This document shows, one piece after another, positions 63,831-64,000 of a stretch of 64,000 nucleotides of DNA. The stretch is from NCBI RefSeq assembly GCF_910594005.1, contig NC_057817.1, forward strand, positions 29,675,001 to 29,739,000. The letters are read 5' to 3'. Origin of the DNA: Cervus elaphus. Its lineage: Eukaryota; Chordata; Mammalia; Artiodactyla; Cervidae. The first letter of the stretch is position 1, and each line of letters begins with the position of its first letter. Under the pieces are notes generated by a model. It ran no database searches. It was not told the DNA's origin and saw nothing but the letters and a program-made list of their open reading frames with translations. Both the position numbers and the translations under genes were made by a program.

Positions 63831-64000
63831 GCTTTTTCTGTAGAGGGGCTAGGCCTCCAGTTCTGGGTATTGACTCCTGGCCATTGAGGGGGCACTCATA
63901 GCCATCTGTCCTCAGTCCCCGGGAAGGCGGAGCACTGGGACCGTGAGTGCTCAGAGCTGGCAGGGACCTTCCTGTGCTGAGACCCAGAGAGAGCGCAAGC

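Noticed and set aside
1..64000. CRISPR arrays, operons, prophage or integrative elements
   Set aside because: No regularly spaced direct repeats or prokaryotic gene layout were seen. Everything fits mammalian nuclear DNA.

Overview
This is vertebrate nuclear DNA from a ruminant artiodactyl (cattle, sheep, goat or a close relative). The evidence is the repeat content. There are about two dozen Bov-tA-type tRNA-derived SINEs, pieces of BovB (an RTE-class LINE typical of ruminants), bovine-type L1 3' ends and CHR-type cetartiodactyl SINEs, over a background of old L2, MIR and L1M copies. No bacterial or viral operons, CRISPR arrays or rRNA genes were seen.

One host protein-coding gene is supported, on the + strand: FAIM2 (Fas apoptotic inhibitory molecule 2, also LFG2 or lifeguard 2, TMBIM family). 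Eleven coding exons lie between 40895 and 58474. All ten introns are GT-AG, all phases join, and together they encode residues 1-267. The human protein is 316 residues (recalled, not looked up). The remaining C-terminal ~49 residues and the stop codon were not found before the right edge, so the gene runs out of the window within intron 11. A CpG-rich, repeat-poor segment at about 40530-40915 is the likely promoter and first exon.

Layout. 1-40.4 kb is the 5' intergenic region. By human synteny (recalled) it would lead toward AQP2, but no aquaporin exon was recognised. It is mostly layered retrotransposons: a four-layer nest (L1, Bov-tA, BovB and a second Bov-tA) at 3.2-6.6 kb, a long old L1 at 12-14.2 kb with three insertions, another composite L1 at 20-21.4 kb, a BovB fragment at 28.7-29.2 kb and two L1 pieces at 31.8-33.1 kb. 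Between these are unassigned stretches, including two AT-rich segments (11.0-11.4 kb and 16.4-17.3 kb) that may be conserved non-coding DNA. 40.5-58.5 kb is FAIM2. 58.5-64 kb is intron 11, containing MIR, Bov-tA and a long L2.

No new gene system was found. The observations most worth checking are the upstream ORFs in the putative FAIM2 leader, the inverted SINE pairs that bracket FAIM2 exons, the candidate non-coding regulatory segments, and insertion scars that record how individual retrotransposons moved. Repeat family names come from pattern recognition, without a RepeatMasker run. Edges of old repeats are approximate to tens of bases; edges with named target-site duplications (TSDs) are accurate to a few bases.
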